From assembly GCA_017399915.1 (NCBI GenBank), contig JAFQAS010000049.1, forward strand, positions 58,063 through 122,062: a DNA stretch of 64,000 nt, written 5' to 3'. This DNA is from Muribaculaceae bacterium (lineage in GTDB: Bacteria; Bacteroidota; Bacteroidia; Bacteroidales; Muribaculaceae). The notes under the pieces are model-generated. The model was not told the origin of the DNA, made no database searches, and saw only the letters and a program-made list of their open reading frames with translations. Positions 42,304 through 51,521 of this stretch are shown in pieces. Each line of letters starts with the position of its first letter. Positions within the stretch are counted from its first letter, which is position 1. The translations under genes were made by a program, and so were the position numbers.

Positions 42304-43416
42304 ATGAAAAAGATTATCGCATTTTTATTTGGTGCTTTTGCGCTTTCATCTATAGTTAGTTGTAGCTCAAATGCCGAGAATGAAGCTGCAACCGAAAGCC
42401 AGGCAGCCGATTCAGTTCAAGTCCCTCAAAAACCCGCATCTGTAAGAGTGATGATGATGGGTGATATAATGATGGGATCGCAATGTCCTTGGGATAATCG
42501 TTATATGACTGCCGACGACGGCAAATCTCTTTTCGATAGTGTGAAGCCAATAATCGCACAAGGTGATTTTATTGTTGGGAACCTCGAAGGGGTGTTGCTT
42601 GACCGCACTCCACAATCACAAAAGATGAAAAATACGTTTTCGGCTGTCAACTTTATGATGCCTCAACGCTATGCTCAATATCTTGTTGATGCCGGATTCA
42701 CCGCAATGGCCATCACCAATAACCACGCCAACGACTTCCATGGCATGGGTGTCGACTCTACTATTGCCACACTCAAACGTGTAAAGATGCCATATTCGGG
42801 AGTAAAGAAAGAGGCATGTTACACTATTATTGAAAAAGGCGGGATTAAATATGCGTTATGTGCATTTAGCACAAGCCCCGGAGCTTATCATCTCGACGAC
42901 CTTGCGAGTGCCGACTCAGTGGTGCGTGCCGCCGACAAAGTTGCCGACATCGTAGTGGTATCGTTCCATGGCGGTTGCGAAGGCTTGGGAGCTCGCAATG
43001 TACCCAAACGCCGTGAGATTTTCAACAACGGATTGAGTCGTGGCGATGTGTATAAGTTTGCTCGAATGTGTGTCGATGCCGGTGGAGATGTGATATTTGG
43101 CCACAGTCCTCATGTGGTTCGCGCCATGGAGATTTACAAAGACCGCATCATCGCTTATAGCTTAGGCAATTTCTGCACACCAAAGGGCATGAACAACGCC
43201 ATTCCGTTTGGCTACGCTCCATTGCTCGATGTGACAGTCGACAGCAAAGGTGTGTTCCAAAAAGGTCAAATCCATAGCTTTATCCAACGCCAAGGGAAAG
43301 GTCCCATTCTCGACCCCAAACATGGCGCAGCTCTCGACATTGACCGATTGTCAAAAATCGACTTCCCCGACACTCGCCTCAACATCTCCCCCACAGGCGA
43401 AATAACCCGAAGATAA
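42304..43416 (+). CDS. CapA-family lipoprotein (metallophosphatase fold)
   Basis: This 370-residue protein starts at 42304, giving a lipobox (LSSIVSC, cysteine 20). The CapA/PgsA motifs are VMMMGDIMMGS, VGNLEGVLLDRT, AITNNHANDFHGMG, VVSFHGGCEG and IFGHSPHVVRAMEIYKDRII. Such proteins take part in poly-gamma-glutamate or capsule processes in other bacteria; in Bacteroidetes the role is unproven. It lies 20 nt after the exporter, so the two may be co-transcribed. A small palindrome GCTATAA/TTATAGC (43421-43435) follows. Confidence 0.8.
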   Translation: MKKIIAFLFGAFALSSIVSCSSNAENEAATESQAADSVQVPQKPASVRVMMMGDIMMGSQCPWDNRYMTADDGKSLFDSVKPIIAQGDFIVGNLEGVLLDRTPQSQKMKNTFSAVNFMMPQRYAQYLVDAGFTAMAITNNHANDFHGMGVDSTIATLKRVKMPYSGVKKEACYTIIEKGGIKYALCAFSTSPGAYHLDDLASADSVVRAADKVADIVVVSFHGGCEGLGARNVPKRREIFNNGLSRGDVYKFARMCVDAGGDVIFGHSPHVVRAMEIYKDRIIAYSLGNFCTPKGMNNAIPFGYAPLLDVTVDSKGVFQKGQIHSFIQRQGKGPILDPKHGAALDIDRLSKIDFPDTRLNISPTGEITRR

Positions 43417-43456
43417 TTCACGCTATAATTTATAGCGACAAATATATGGAGGTGTG

Positions 43457-44344
43457 TCAAGATTCAACTGATGACACATCTTCATTTTTTATTTGTTGTA
43501 TGAGCATTTTGGGGGTTACACCCCACAAGCGGTGGCAAAGTTTGTTTAATCGTTGAGAGGTAATGTTCATTTCTGATGCCATATACACCGTAGTCATATT
43601 TGGTACTTTTGCAAGCAACTGCATCTGCTCTTTCATTCGTTGGTCGAGCCACTCTTTGGCGGTAACACCATAGATGCGTACAAACTTCTGATAGAACGTG
43701 TCGTATGACAAGCCCGACAGCGCTGCCAATCGCGACACGTTGCCGCCTGCCTCGATATAATTATTTTCAATAAACGCCTCGAAATCAACAGCCCCTGATA
43801 TTATAGGCCTCATAAATGCAGTTACATCATCGCGATGATAATACGATTGCATTATAAAAAAGAAATATGAGTTCCACAACCTGCAGATTCTTTTATTTCT
43901 CATACGACGTTCTTTAATTTGATTGCTTATTATCATGAGCAAATCGCTCATCGCCGCACATATGGGCAGAGTGTTAAACGAATAATCACGTTTGGCGGCA
44001 TGGGTGCAAAAATAGTTCAACATCTCCTTGTCGGTGCGAATAATCGTTGTGGTGAACGCAAAAAATATCACTTCAGAATCCTCTTCGGCTGTGAAATAAT
44101 ATTTTCCACTGCGAGGAACAAATGCCATCGTACCTTTTGAGATAAGCTTATAATTATATAGTTTACATGTCAACTTTATCATCCCTTTTCGCACAAGTAT
44201 TATATAATAATAATGGGTCTGAGCATCGACATACTCATCTCCTTGCGCGAATTCAGCTACTGCAAAGCCGGTAACATGATTATCCTCGCTATCGAAAAGT
44301 TCAAATCCGCCTCGTTTAGTCAATAATCTTATATCCTTTGCCAT
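43457..44344 (-). CDS. AraC-family transcriptional regulator
   Basis: The 295-residue protein has an N-terminal cupin-like sensor half (YYYIILVRKGMIKLTCKLYN, GKYYFTAEEDSEVIFFAF). The C-terminal AraC HTH pair contains GNVSRLAALSGLSYDTFYQK, IYGVTAKEWLDQRM and TTVYMASEMNITSQRLNKLC. The inducer is unknown. It is convergent with the CapA gene. Confidence 0.88.
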   Translation of the reverse strand: MAKDIRLLTKRGGFELFDSEDNHVTGFAVAEFAQGDEYVDAQTHYYYIILVRKGMIKLTCKLYNYKLISKGTMAFVPRSGKYYFTAEEDSEVIFFAFTTTIIRTDKEMLNYFCTHAAKRDYSFNTLPICAAMSDLLMIISNQIKERRMRNKRICRLWNSYFFFIMQSYYHRDDVTAFMRPIISGAVDFEAFIENNYIEAGGNVSRLAALSGLSYDTFYQKFVRIYGVTAKEWLDQRMKEQMQLLAKVPNMTTVYMASEMNITSQRLNKLCHRLWGVTPKMLIQQIKNEDVSSVES

Positions 44345-44575
44345 TACACTAATCTTTTTTTAGATATACTTAATAGCCTAATTTTCAACAACATTCATTT
44401 TGTCATTACATAATTAAGCAATAAATACCCATAAAATGACTATTAAAAAACTCTACAAATTTAGCAATTATTCCCAATTAACAAACTATCTTTACACCGC
44501 AAAAATCAATTCTTGCTATCAACCACAAAATTTTTTTTTGTAAAATAGCGAAACCTTAATTAATATATAGACCAA

Positions 44576-44614
44576 AGCGGTGAACCCCAACAAATAGGTT
44601 CACCGCTATTTTTT
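44576..44614 (+). terminator. Strong hairpin terminator without an obvious gene
   Basis: AGCGGTGAACC pairs with GGTTCACCGCT and is followed by ATTTTTT on the plus strand. The closest upstream plus-strand gene ends 1.16 kb away with the AraC gene between. It could end a small RNA within 44345-44575 or act on antisense transcription. The rest of the 357-nt gap is AT-rich, with a weak -7-like TATCTTTA near 44488-44495. Confidence 0.6.
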
Positions 44615-44669
44615 GTCATATCCTTATGTGAATTTATCTCCACTACACACCAACCCCACAAAATAAATT

Positions 44670-44719
44670 CCAATTCCGCTTTATGAATTATGCATTACAA
44701 ATCATGCATTATGAATTGG
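44670..44719. repeat. Copy of the GCATTATGAATTATG / AATTCCGC repeat
   Basis: AATTCCGCTTTATGAATTAT is followed by further GCATTA/ATGAATT words running into the 3' end of the ABC ATPase gene. It is the same family as at 30352 and 31380, in the opposite orientation. Confidence 0.6.
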
Positions 44720-45496
44720 TCGGTAGTCCATTACCGAGGTGTCGAAGGTGATGTTGCGATCGGGGAAAAGGCTTTGGAGAGAGCCGTCAGTGATTAGTTG
44801 CGAGGTAGAGCCTTCTATCATTGTTGAATTGGCTGTTACGAGCCACAGGCGGTCGGTGAGAGGGAGCGACAATCCCACATCGTGAGTGGATAGTAGCACC
44901 GCTTTTTGTTGCGATTGAGCGAGATTGCGAAGCAACTGCATCGTTTCGATACGCGAAGCCACATCGAGGAAGGCAGTGGGTTCATCAAGGATTATAATAG
45001 GTGTTTCTTGAGCCAACGCACGGGCTATCATTGCCTTTTGTCGTTCTCCATCGGAGAGCGTTGCCACATAATCGTGTGTTTTATGGCTCATACCCACATT
45101 TTCAATAGCCTCAGTCACTACACGGCGGTCATCATCGTCGAGACGTCCGAAGAACCCGGTATAAGGTTGGCGACCAAGCGACACAAGTTCCTCCACAGTT
45201 AACGCTCCGGCAAGAGTGCGGTCGGTATACACAATTCCTATCAGCTTTGATAGCTCCTTTGATGAGTATGACTCGATATTGCGCCCTGCAATCGTGATTT
45301 CTCCGTTTAAAGGCGACTGCACACCCGATATTGTTCGTAGCAACGTAGATTTTCCTATCCCATTTGCACCAAGCAAACACACCAATTCACCCGGATAAAG
45401 CGACACATTAATATGTTCAAGCACTGTTGATATGCGCTTTCCGTTGCGATACCCCACTGCGAGGTCATTTGTCGATAACATTGCTTGGTGTGACAT
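44702..45496 (-). CDS. ABC transporter ATPase, FecE/BtuD type
   Basis: The 264-residue ATPase has Walker A LLGANGIGKSTLLRTI, signature LSDGERQKAMIARAL, Walker B IIILDEPTAFLD and the H-loop LLSTHDVGL. These fit the metallophore and cobalamin import class. I chose the ATG at 45496; a TTG two codons before overlaps the permease stop. It is the last gene of the operon and pairs with the FecCD-type permease and the binding protein. Confidence 0.88.
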   Translation of the reverse strand: MSHQAMLSTNDLAVGYRNGKRISTVLEHINVSLYPGELVCLLGANGIGKSTLLRTISGVQSPLNGEITIAGRNIESYSSKELSKLIGIVYTDRTLAGALTVEELVSLGRQPYTGFFGRLDDDDRRVVTEAIENVGMSHKTHDYVATLSDGERQKAMIARALAQETPIIILDEPTAFLDVASRIETMQLLRNLAQSQQKAVLLSTHDVGLSLPLTDRLWLVTANSTMIEGSTSQLITDGSLQSLFPDRNITFDTSVMDYRPIHNA

Positions 45497-45498
45497 AA

Positions 45499-46524
45499 TC
45501 AATTGAAATATAATATCTTTTTACGATTGATGATTACATATATTATAATGGGAACACCTATGATTGGAGTAATTGCGTTGATAGGAATTACCGACGAGGG
45601 CAACACGCTGATGAGGTTGCACAACAATGCTATCACCGCCCCGGCAAGAGCTGTGGCAGGGAGCAAAACAGTGTGGTTAGATGAACGCAATGCCAATCGT
45701 GCGATGTGTGGCACCACCAATCCAAGAAACCCTATCGGTCCACAAAATGCGGTGACAACAGCTGTGAGTATCCCCGATAGCAACAACAATTTATTTCGAG
45801 TAGCCTTAATGCTCACTCCCAAATTCTCGGCATAACGCGCTCCGAGCAACAGTGCGTTTAGCGGTTTCACAAGCATAAACGACAAGCCGAGCGACACAAG
45901 AATTAAAATTGAGAATAACGGTAAGCGGTCGAGCGTCACTCCGGTAAAATTACCCATACCCCATATCACAAACGAGTGAACTCCCTCTTGTGTGGAAAAG
46001 AAGTTGAGCAATGATATTGCCGACGAAGTGAGATAACCAACCATTATACCAATGATGAGCAACATCGCCGTTGATTTCACTATCGACGAAAAGAATAGCA
46101 ATATCAGCATTACCACTGCCGCACCGGCAATGGCTCCAAGCAAAATGCTGAAATATGAGGTCAACGCTTCGCTCACCACGCCACCCATTGCAAGCATCAC
46201 CACTGCCACACCAAGGCTCGAACCGGTTGATACACCAAGAATTGACGGACCGGCAAGCGGATTGTCGAAAGTGGTTTGCAACAACAATCCCGCCACAGCT
46301 AATGCTGCTCCGGCAAGAGCGGCCGTCAGAGCCATAGGCAATCGTGTTTCGACCACAATCGTTTTCCACGTGTGTTTCGACACCGGCTCACCGATAAGAG
46401 CATTCAACACTTCGCTAAATGGTATATCTATAGAGCCATACACCAAATTCAACGGCAACAACACCACCACAAGGAGTGATAATGCTATAAGTGTGATTGC
46501 TGAACGATGAGAGGTTGCTTTCAT
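45499..46524 (-). CDS. FecCD/BtuC-type ABC importer permease
   Basis: The 341-residue permease has about ten helices and the family marks RLPMALTAALAGAALAVAGL, NPLAGPSILGVSTGSSLGVA, FCGPIGFLGLVVPHIARLAL and the coupling-helix region. FecCD-type permeases carry iron chelates, haem or vitamin B12. Which of these applies is not visible. No cobalamin riboswitch was found near this operon. Confidence 0.9.
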   Translation of the reverse strand: MKATSHRSAITLIALSLLVVVLLPLNLVYGSIDIPFSEVLNALIGEPVSKHTWKTIVVETRLPMALTAALAGAALAVAGLLLQTTFDNPLAGPSILGVSTGSSLGVAVVMLAMGGVVSEALTSYFSILLGAIAGAAVVMLILLFFSSIVKSTAMLLIIGIMVGYLTSSAISLLNFFSTQEGVHSFVIWGMGNFTGVTLDRLPLFSILILVSLGLSFMLVKPLNALLLGARYAENLGVSIKATRNKLLLLSGILTAVVTAFCGPIGFLGLVVPHIARLALRSSNHTVLLPATALAGAVIALLCNLISVLPSSVIPINAITPIIGVPIIIYVIINRKKILYFN

Positions 46525-46563
46525 TTCTTTATTTTAATCTATTCAAATAGAACTTGTATCTTC

Positions 46564-47904
46564 TTATTCTTTAGCTTTGTTTACTCGGGCATAAATTATC
46601 AATGCAAATGCCGAGATTAGTCCGATTGCGGCAAACCAATACCAAATATAATGAGCGTTGACCGTAGCAGCCTGCCATGCCTCAACACTCTCAAATCCAT
46701 TGGGGTCGGGGCAATATTTCGAAAGCAGAACGCCCGAAAGTCCAAAACCTAATATCGATGAAAGGAATGAATGCAGATGGCTGAAACCCAAATACAACCC
46801 CTCCTCTCCTTTTGGAGCTTGAAGGGAGAAATATTCAAGGTAGCGAGGCGAGATAAAACACTCGGCCAAGGCTTGGAACACAATCCCCACAATCATCATA
46901 AAGGTGATGGGGTGCATGCCCAAAATTTCGCCACTGAAGAGATTTCCCGTAGCCATCACAATTGCCGACACCGGGATAAGGAACATACCTATCACAATCG
47001 ATGTCAAGGCCTTACGACGCGCCATGAATTGAGTAATCAAATTCACGAATACAACCACTACAAATGGGTTTACATTGGCAATCCAACCCGGACGAGCAGT
47101 TTCGCCGGCAAGACGAATCACATATTTAGGCATTGTGGCATATAGCTGTTGTTGCACAATCCAAAAACCGGTAACGATGAGTATCAATATAAGCAATCTC
47201 CCGTTGGAAAACACTTTCACCAATCCTTGCATCACCTCTTTCACGCTTTTTCCTTCGCCTGAGTGGTGAGCCGAATGGTAGAATAGCAATATCGCAATAA
47301 ATGCTAATACACAAAGTATTGCCGAGAAAAAGTTGATATAGATATATGCCGATTCACCCACAAACGAGCGCAATGGGTCAATCACACTTTTGCCGGTAAA
47401 CGAACCAATATTCACCATCATATAGAATATTGAATACCCCTTAGCACGTGTTTCAGATGTGGTTTCACGGGCAACAGAGGCCGATATGATTGACTTGATA
47501 AACGACCCTCCAATCATTAATATAATGAGAATGGGGATAATCAGATACCGTTCCCAGCTTTCGATAAGACCGGTATATATAGTTTTCTCGCCATATTGCA
47601 CCAAACCGCCACTCTCAAGCATTATAGGCAATAGTCCTTGCAAGAGGTAGCCTGCCGACAATAGCGAAAATGCCACGATGATTGATTTGCGATAACCTAT
47701 CTTATCGGCAAAAGCACCGGTAAATAATGGCAAAAGGTATAACCCACCAGAGAACAATCCCGAAATAAGACTCGCCTCAATATCGGAGAAACCCAAGGTG
47801 TTTGACAAATATAATGTAATCACAATAAACACAGCATAATATGCCATGCGTTCCAACATTTCCGCGGCATTTGCCGTCCAAAAAGCTTTAGAGTATTTTG
47901 CCAT
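46564..47904 (-). CDS. POT-type major facilitator transporter
   Basis: This 446-residue MFS protein has twelve predicted helices. The start WTANAAEMLERMAYYAVFIV includes the ERxxYY-like motif of proton-coupled oligopeptide transporters. GYSIFYMMVNIGSFTGKSVI and LAECFISPRYLEYFSLQAPK resemble the POT family blocks. The substrate is unknown; peptides or peptide-like siderophores are candidates. It is placed between the binding protein (26 nt) and the permease (40 nt) of an ABC importer, an unusual position for a POT transporter. Confidence 0.8.
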   Translation of the reverse strand: MAKYSKAFWTANAAEMLERMAYYAVFIVITLYLSNTLGFSDIEASLISGLFSGGLYLLPLFTGAFADKIGYRKSIIVAFSLLSAGYLLQGLLPIMLESGGLVQYGEKTIYTGLIESWERYLIIPILIILMIGGSFIKSIISASVARETTSETRAKGYSIFYMMVNIGSFTGKSVIDPLRSFVGESAYIYINFFSAILCVLAFIAILLFYHSAHHSGEGKSVKEVMQGLVKVFSNGRLLILILIVTGFWIVQQQLYATMPKYVIRLAGETARPGWIANVNPFVVVVFVNLITQFMARRKALTSIVIGMFLIPVSAIVMATGNLFSGEILGMHPITFMMIVGIVFQALAECFISPRYLEYFSLQAPKGEEGLYLGFSHLHSFLSSILGFGLSGVLLSKYCPDPNGFESVEAWQAATVNAHYIWYWFAAIGLISAFALIIYARVNKAKE

Positions 47905-47929
47905 TATTATATTCTATTTTATTTGTTGT

Positions 47930-49060
47930 TTATTTCACTTGACGGAGGTAACTAAATGACTTGTCTCCATCAATAGCTTCGGGGTGAAACAATATAATAT
48001 ATTCACGCAACAAGCGCTCGGGGTGAAATGGGAAATCCTCAAAAAATGACGTTTCAACGGTGTTTATCACATACACCCCACCCGTAGAAAATGCCTCCAT
48101 TTTTTTATTTAGAGGATATTTCGATTCGAGATCTTTTAGCGAGAAATTTGGTTCGGGACTTTTTATTAGCCAAAAATCGGCATTATAGGCTTTGTCATAT
48201 ACCGTAGCGAAATCGAATTGAAGCGAGCCGGTAGATTTATCATCACTCCATGGATATGATGCACCGGCATCGGCATACATTTGTGCCATATAGCTCTTTC
48301 CTCCGGGGAGAAACCACACTCCATCGGTCATCATTTCGCTTATAACAACAGGCTTATCTTTCACACCTTTCACACTCTCCGCCAAGGCGTTATACTCCTC
48401 AACCACGCCATTATATATATCGGTCGCGTCTTTGCGTTTACACAATAGTTCGCCCATCAGTTTTATCCATTCGGCACGGCCAAGAGAAGTCGACTCCATA
48501 TAGTCGGCACACTCAATGATGGGAATACCGAGTTTTTCGATTGCACCATGTCCGGCATTTTGGAATGGAGAGGTCAAGATAGCTTGTGGCGAAAGTTCCA
48601 CAATCTTTTCAACCGAAGGAGCCATTGAATTCCCGGCATCAACAACTGTACCCGCCTCAACGCCCTCAACTATTTCATGGATTTTATAATATTCGGCATC
48701 GACAATGCCGGTAACCGCGTTGACACAACCAAGCTCATGGAATGCACCGGCATGAACCGATGAATAAACCAATGTCGAAGTTATTGGCACTCGCACCAAT
48801 GTAGCATCTGAAGGCAAGTTTCCGGGCACTACACTATCGCGATGCACAAGAGCATAGCGTTGCAACGTAGTTCCCTCTTTCCATGGATTTTCCACATCTA
48901 TAAGTGCATATGAGCCACAATCAACGATAGTGAGCAACTGCGCCTTAGTGGTCAATGTATCTCCCTCTACGACATCACCTTTTGCTCCTTGCCCTTGACA
49001 ACCTGTGGCAACTAAAACAAAGCTATATGCTATTACGATATTTATTAGTTTACGCAACAT
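47930..49060 (-). CDS. Periplasmic metal-chelate/B12-type binding lipoprotein
   Basis: The 376-residue protein starts at the ATG at 49060 (a GTG one codon earlier is possible) and has a lipobox (VLVATGC). The FepB/BtuF-type two-lobe fold is seen in VPITSTLVYSSVHAGAFHEL, APSVEKIVELSPQAILTSPF, KLGIPIIECADYMES and GGKSYMAQMYADAGASYPW. It delivers ligand to the FecCD-type permease. Substrate candidates are iron chelates, haem or cobalamin. Translation is coupled to the helicase gene (TGATG). Confidence 0.8.
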   Translation of the reverse strand: MLRKLINIVIAYSFVLVATGCQGQGAKGDVVEGDTLTTKAQLLTIVDCGSYALIDVENPWKEGTTLQRYALVHRDSVVPGNLPSDATLVRVPITSTLVYSSVHAGAFHELGCVNAVTGIVDAEYYKIHEIVEGVEAGTVVDAGNSMAPSVEKIVELSPQAILTSPFQNAGHGAIEKLGIPIIECADYMESTSLGRAEWIKLMGELLCKRKDATDIYNGVVEEYNALAESVKGVKDKPVVISEMMTDGVWFLPGGKSYMAQMYADAGASYPWSDDKSTGSLQFDFATVYDKAYNADFWLIKSPEPNFSLKDLESKYPLNKKMEAFSTGGVYVINTVETSFFEDFPFHPERLLREYIILFHPEAIDGDKSFSYLRQVK

Positions 49061-50382
49061 CACACTTTGATTTTTGTTATTCTCACTCGCTTGTTTTTTA
49101 TCTTGTGAGGAGCGAGCATTGTCAACACCTCATCGGCACGATTGCGAGGCATAGCAACAAGCACACAATGGTCTTTTACCATAATTTTACCCACTTGCGA
49201 TGACTCCAATCCACCTTTATTAATCATAAATCCCACCACATCGCCACGTGATATTTTTTCTTTTTTACCGGCGTTGAAATGCAATGTCGAAATATCAGAT
49301 TTTATAGGGTCATCGCTTTCTCCCAAGGGAACATAGTCTCGGTCAAAATCGATATAATCAGGAATATTTTCACCCTCGGCGGTGATGACATAAACTGTCC
49401 CTTCTGCACCCATTCGGGCCGTACGGCCATTGCGATGCGTCCAACTTTCGGGCGAAGGCGGCATATGATAATGCACCACCGCTTGCACGTGGTCGATATC
49501 CAATCCACGCGAAGCGAGGTCGGTAGATACCAATATAGGTGTTGTTCCGTTATTTAGCAGGTCAATAGCCTTTTCGCGGTCGATTTGTTCAAGTCCGCCA
49601 TGATATAACCCCACCGGCATACGATTTTTACGCAAAAAATCATACACACGGCTTGCACTCTCACGATGATTGACAAACAGAATCACCTTCCCGTTAGGCA
49701 ACGAGCGGAGCAAATCGAGCGCCGATTGTAATTTATCTCGCACCGGACTCGCCACATTAACCACTTGCATGCGATGACGTGGAGCCTCGGTCTTCTCAGT
49801 GTAATCAAGAATTTTAGGTGACTTGAAGTTGACAAATGATGGCATATCATCGAGAGCGGTTGCCGAAGTGAGCACTGTCAACAACAACGAGCGCATTGGG
49901 CGCACCACCTTGCGCATCTCATCATGGAAGCCCAAATCAAGTGCCTTATCATATTCATCAAGCACAAGTGCATTAACTCCCACTAAATCAACATTCCCTC
50001 GATTTAAATGGTCGAGCAATCTACCGGGTGTGGCAACAATAATGTCGGGGACTGATGATGTGAGGGAACGAGCCTCATCTATCATCGAATGACCGCCATA
50101 GCACGCCACGGTCTTAAACCCTACAGCAATAAGACGTATCACCTCGGCAATCTGCATCACAAGTTCGCGTGCAGGAGCAATCACCACTGCTTGCACTTTC
50201 CCTCGCGGAGCTGTGAGAGTGCGTAACAACGCGATAGAAAATGCTACTGTTTTGCCACTACCAGTAGGCGACAGCAACAACATTTGCGATGCCGTGGTGC
50301 GAGCTACCTCTTGTTGCATTTCGTTGAGTTGCCCTATTCCAAGACGTTGCTTTATATTATTTATAATTACTGATTGTTTCAT
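49060..50382 (-). CDS. DEAD-box-type RNA helicase, DbpA-like, with a DEYD motif II
   Basis: This 440-residue helicase has motif I SPTGSGKTVAFS (about 38-49), motif Ia APARELVMQIAE, motif II DEYD (142-145) in place of DEAD, motif III TSAT, and motif VI HRNGRTARMG. The C-terminal domain VGFMINKGGLESSQVGKIMV resembles the DbpA RNA-binding domain that targets 23S rRNA. It probably acts in ribosome assembly. It overlaps both neighbours (ATGA upstream, TGATG downstream) although their functions differ. Confidence 0.85.
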   Translation of the reverse strand: MKQSVIINNIKQRLGIGQLNEMQQEVARTTASQMLLLSPTGSGKTVAFSIALLRTLTAPRGKVQAVVIAPARELVMQIAEVIRLIAVGFKTVACYGGHSMIDEARSLTSSVPDIIVATPGRLLDHLNRGNVDLVGVNALVLDEYDKALDLGFHDEMRKVVRPMRSLLLTVLTSATALDDMPSFVNFKSPKILDYTEKTEAPRHRMQVVNVASPVRDKLQSALDLLRSLPNGKVILFVNHRESASRVYDFLRKNRMPVGLYHGGLEQIDREKAIDLLNNGTTPILVSTDLASRGLDIDHVQAVVHYHMPPSPESWTHRNGRTARMGAEGTVYVITAEGENIPDYIDFDRDYVPLGESDDPIKSDISTLHFNAGKKEKISRGDVVGFMINKGGLESSQVGKIMVKDHCVLVAMPRNRADEVLTMLAPHKIKNKRVRITKIKV

Positions 50383-51359
50383 TTCTTGCGTGGATTGAAG
50401 ATATTTGCCATAGCAATACGCACTTCGGCCAAGAAACTATTTATCGGAGTTAAGATAGGACGAAATTCGGTGTGAGTTTTATTGGGCACAAATATTTTAA
50501 GCCCTCCTCTACGGCATTTTATATCCATAATATCACCTAATACCACCGGGTCGCCATCAATATGAGCCGGGCCCTCATTAGAACGATAGATTACAGCCGC
50601 AGGAGCTCTAAACGACTGCAACAAGGTGTTATTATTGATATAACCGGTGAATAAATCCACACCAAGCACTGCAGTATCAAGTGGTGAGCCAGCATGAATG
50701 ATTATTATATCGAGCAATCCATCGGTCATACTTGCCGTTGGAGCGATATAGGCATTGTTTCCATACTGTGAAGCGTTGCAACATGCTACCAAAAAGGCAT
50801 TTTGCGTAAACACCTTACCATTTGCGCTTATAGTATAAATTTGAGGTTGAAACTGAACAAACTCTTCAATGGCACTTTTGAAGTACATGAATTTCCCTCG
50901 CTTGCCCTGCTTTGCAAAACGATCGCTCACGGCCGCGTCAAACCCCACTCCAAAGGTGCAGAAAAACGGGCGGTCATTTACCGTTGCATAATCACATGCC
51001 ACAATATTATTTTCGGCTATCACATCGAGCGAGAAATTCATATCAACAGGAATTTCAAGATGACGAGCCAATCCGTTACCTGAACCCGATGGAATTATAC
51101 CAAGAGCCACTCCACTATCACATAAAGCAGTAGCGACCTCGTTGACGGTACCATCGCCTCCGGCAACTATTACCCCATAATATTTTTCCTCCACTGCCTC
51201 TTGAGCAAATCTCTGTGCGTCGCCCTTTCCTGTCGTAATTTTCACATCAACAGCCATTCCCAACGACTTTTCCACTCGTTGCGATACCAATTCGGCAAGC
51301 CCCTCTTTCTTTGAGCCTCCCGATATAGGATTTATAACTAACAATAGGCGTTGATTCAT
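50379..51359 (-). CDS. Diacylglycerol/sphingoid lipid kinase family protein (YegS/LCB5)
   Basis: The 326-residue kinase has the nucleotide motif VVAGGDGTVNEVATALCDSG and GIIPSGSGNGLARHLEI, with VINPISGGSKKEG at the start. The family phosphorylates diacylglycerol, sphingoid bases or other lipids. Bacteroidales make sphingolipids, so a sphingoid base is a possible substrate. The promoter is TATCTTTG (minus strand, about 51391-51398). It is the first gene of the operon that runs to the ABC ATPase. Confidence 0.88.
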   Translation of the reverse strand: MNQRLLLVINPISGGSKKEGLAELVSQRVEKSLGMAVDVKITTGKGDAQRFAQEAVEEKYYGVIVAGGDGTVNEVATALCDSGVALGIIPSGSGNGLARHLEIPVDMNFSLDVIAENNIVACDYATVNDRPFFCTFGVGFDAAVSDRFAKQGKRGKFMYFKSAIEEFVQFQPQIYTISANGKVFTQNAFLVACCNASQYGNNAYIAPTASMTDGLLDIIIIHAGSPLDTAVLGVDLFTGYINNNTLLQSFRAPAAVIYRSNEGPAHIDGDPVVLGDIMDIKCRRGGLKIFVPNKTHTEFRPILTPINSFLAEVRIAMANIFNPRKK

Positions 51360-51462
51360 AATTTCGACATATCACCATTGATGAGATTACAAAGATACAA
51401 AACCGCTCACAAATTGCCAATTAAAGAATAACCTTTTTCGGCCTTCTTTGTTGAGTTTAGAG

Positions 51463-51489
51463 CAAAAAAAAGCTGACCCTAGGTCAGCT
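51463..51489 (-). terminator. Terminator of the DSVAK lipoprotein gene
   Basis: On the minus strand AGCTGACC pairs with GGTCAGCT and is followed by eight T. Confidence 0.85.
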
Positions 51490-51521
51490 AATTTTTTCCT
51501 TTGCTGTAACTGTGTATTCAA

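Noticed and set aside
44702..49060. Firm assignment of the ABC importer as the B12 system BtuFCD
   Set aside because: No cobalamin riboswitch lies near it, and FecCD-type importers also carry iron chelates and haem.
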